Positions 34,232 to 34,441 of a DNA stretch of 34,441 nucleotides are shown here, piece by piece. The notes below the pieces were generated by a model that saw nothing but the letters and a program-made list of their open reading frames with translations, was not told the DNA's origin and made no database searches. Within the stretch, counting starts at the first letter, position 1. Every line of letters starts with the position of its first letter. The position numbers and the translations under genes are program-made. Source of the DNA: Alphaproteobacteria bacterium (lineage in GTDB: Bacteria > Pseudomonadota > Alphaproteobacteria > Methylaequorales > Methylaequoraceae); assembly GCA_002712255.1 (NCBI GenBank), contig PATB01000007.1:33490-67930 (forward strand). Reading direction: 5' to 3'.

Positions 34232-34441
34232 GAAAAACGACTTTTTAAATAATTTTAAATACTTGGATAAAAGTAAAAAGGAAAAGTTTGTTAGTCAAAT
34301 ATTTTCTAATGTGGCTGATAATTATGATTTAATGAATGATCTAATGAGCTTCGGGCTTCACCGAACTTGGAAAAAGAAAATGGTGTCACTAATGAAAGTA
34401 AATAAAAAATCAACTGTTCTTGATCTTGCATCAGGCTCTGG
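34230..34441 (+). CDS. ubiE: UbiE/MenG methyltransferase, 3' part cut by window edge
   Basis: The first 70 codons of a demethylubiquinol/demethylmenaquinol C-methyltransferase needed for quinone synthesis. The family phrase IFSNVADNYDLMNDLMSFGL, followed by HRTWKK, is present, and the SAM-binding motif LDLASGSG is reached at the edge. ATG at 34230-34232 overlaps the mutM start. Later starts would shorten the conserved N-terminal region. The rest lies outside the window. Confidence 0.92.
   Translation, partial: MKNDFLNNFKYLDKSKKEKFVSQIFSNVADNYDLMNDLMSFGLHRTWKKKMVSLMKVNKKSTVLDLASGS

Overview
The window is about 34 kb of very AT-rich, densely packed bacterial chromosome. The gene content points to a streamlined, free-living alphaproteobacterium, probably of a marine type. 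The evidence is a kinase-domain-only HprK next to RapZ, a mannose-type EIIA and an HPr-containing protein beside ahcY; the dnaA-dnaN-recF-gyrB block beside rpsT, mutM and ubiE; a SCO/PCuAC copper pair; and several families common in alphaproteobacteria (zf-CHCC, SYLF, DUF2007, YgjP). The exact clade cannot be settled from the sequence alone. There are no insertion sequences, integrases, CRISPR arrays or phage modules, and no gap between genes exceeds about 180 bases.

Layout. 1-4953 (minus): PCuAC copper chaperone, hprK, rapZ, EIIA(Man), an HPr-EI fusion, then ahcY, which runs off the left edge. This is a regulatory phosphotransferase chain with no sugar permease in view. 4998-5795 (plus): a HugZ-like heme/FMN protein. 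5792-8738 (minus): a small zinc-ribbon gene, apparently frameshifted, overlapping polA. 8752-13426 (plus): an ABC ATPase without a permease, a lipoprotein-like alpha/beta hydrolase, two small unknown genes, an unusual inverted-repeat/short-ORF segment (11155-11252), DUF2721, a POT-family peptide transporter, tRNA-Arg(UCG) and a DUF2007 gene. 13438-16992 (minus): an overlapping chain fxsA, acylphosphatase, CobC-like phosphatase, NDH-2 fused to a cyclic-nucleotide-binding domain, and a YgjP-type metallopeptidase. 17054-17458 (plus): a DUF4149 membrane protein.

17448-20978 (minus): a surface-sugar operon (UDP-glucuronate decarboxylase, HldE, CbbY-like HAD phosphatase) preceded by a secreted DUF2141 protein. 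21036-24268: a SYLF lipid-binding protein, a CbiX-like chelatase, a secreted ankyrin protein (minus), a divergent tetrapyrrole methylase with a disrupted 5' end, and a SCO copper chaperone. 24251-33013 (minus): rpsT, rhodanese, dnaA, dnaN, recF, gyrB and a class A penicillin-binding protein, that is, replication initiation, sliding clamp, gap repair, supercoiling and wall synthesis in one direction. 33067-34231 (minus): mutM and a small secreted protein. 34230-34441 (plus): the 5' end of ubiE, whose start codon overlaps that of mutM.

The most interesting points are the HPr-EI fusion inside the HprK/RapZ block, two conserved genes that read correctly only if one base is added or removed in an A run (8581-8738 and 23013-23676), the inverted repeat with a strong ribosome-binding site at 11155-11250, the NDH-2/CNBD fusion, overlapping start codons of mutM and ubiE, and convergent gene pairs that overlap at their 3' ends without terminators. 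I did not find a clear new multi-gene defence or mobile system.
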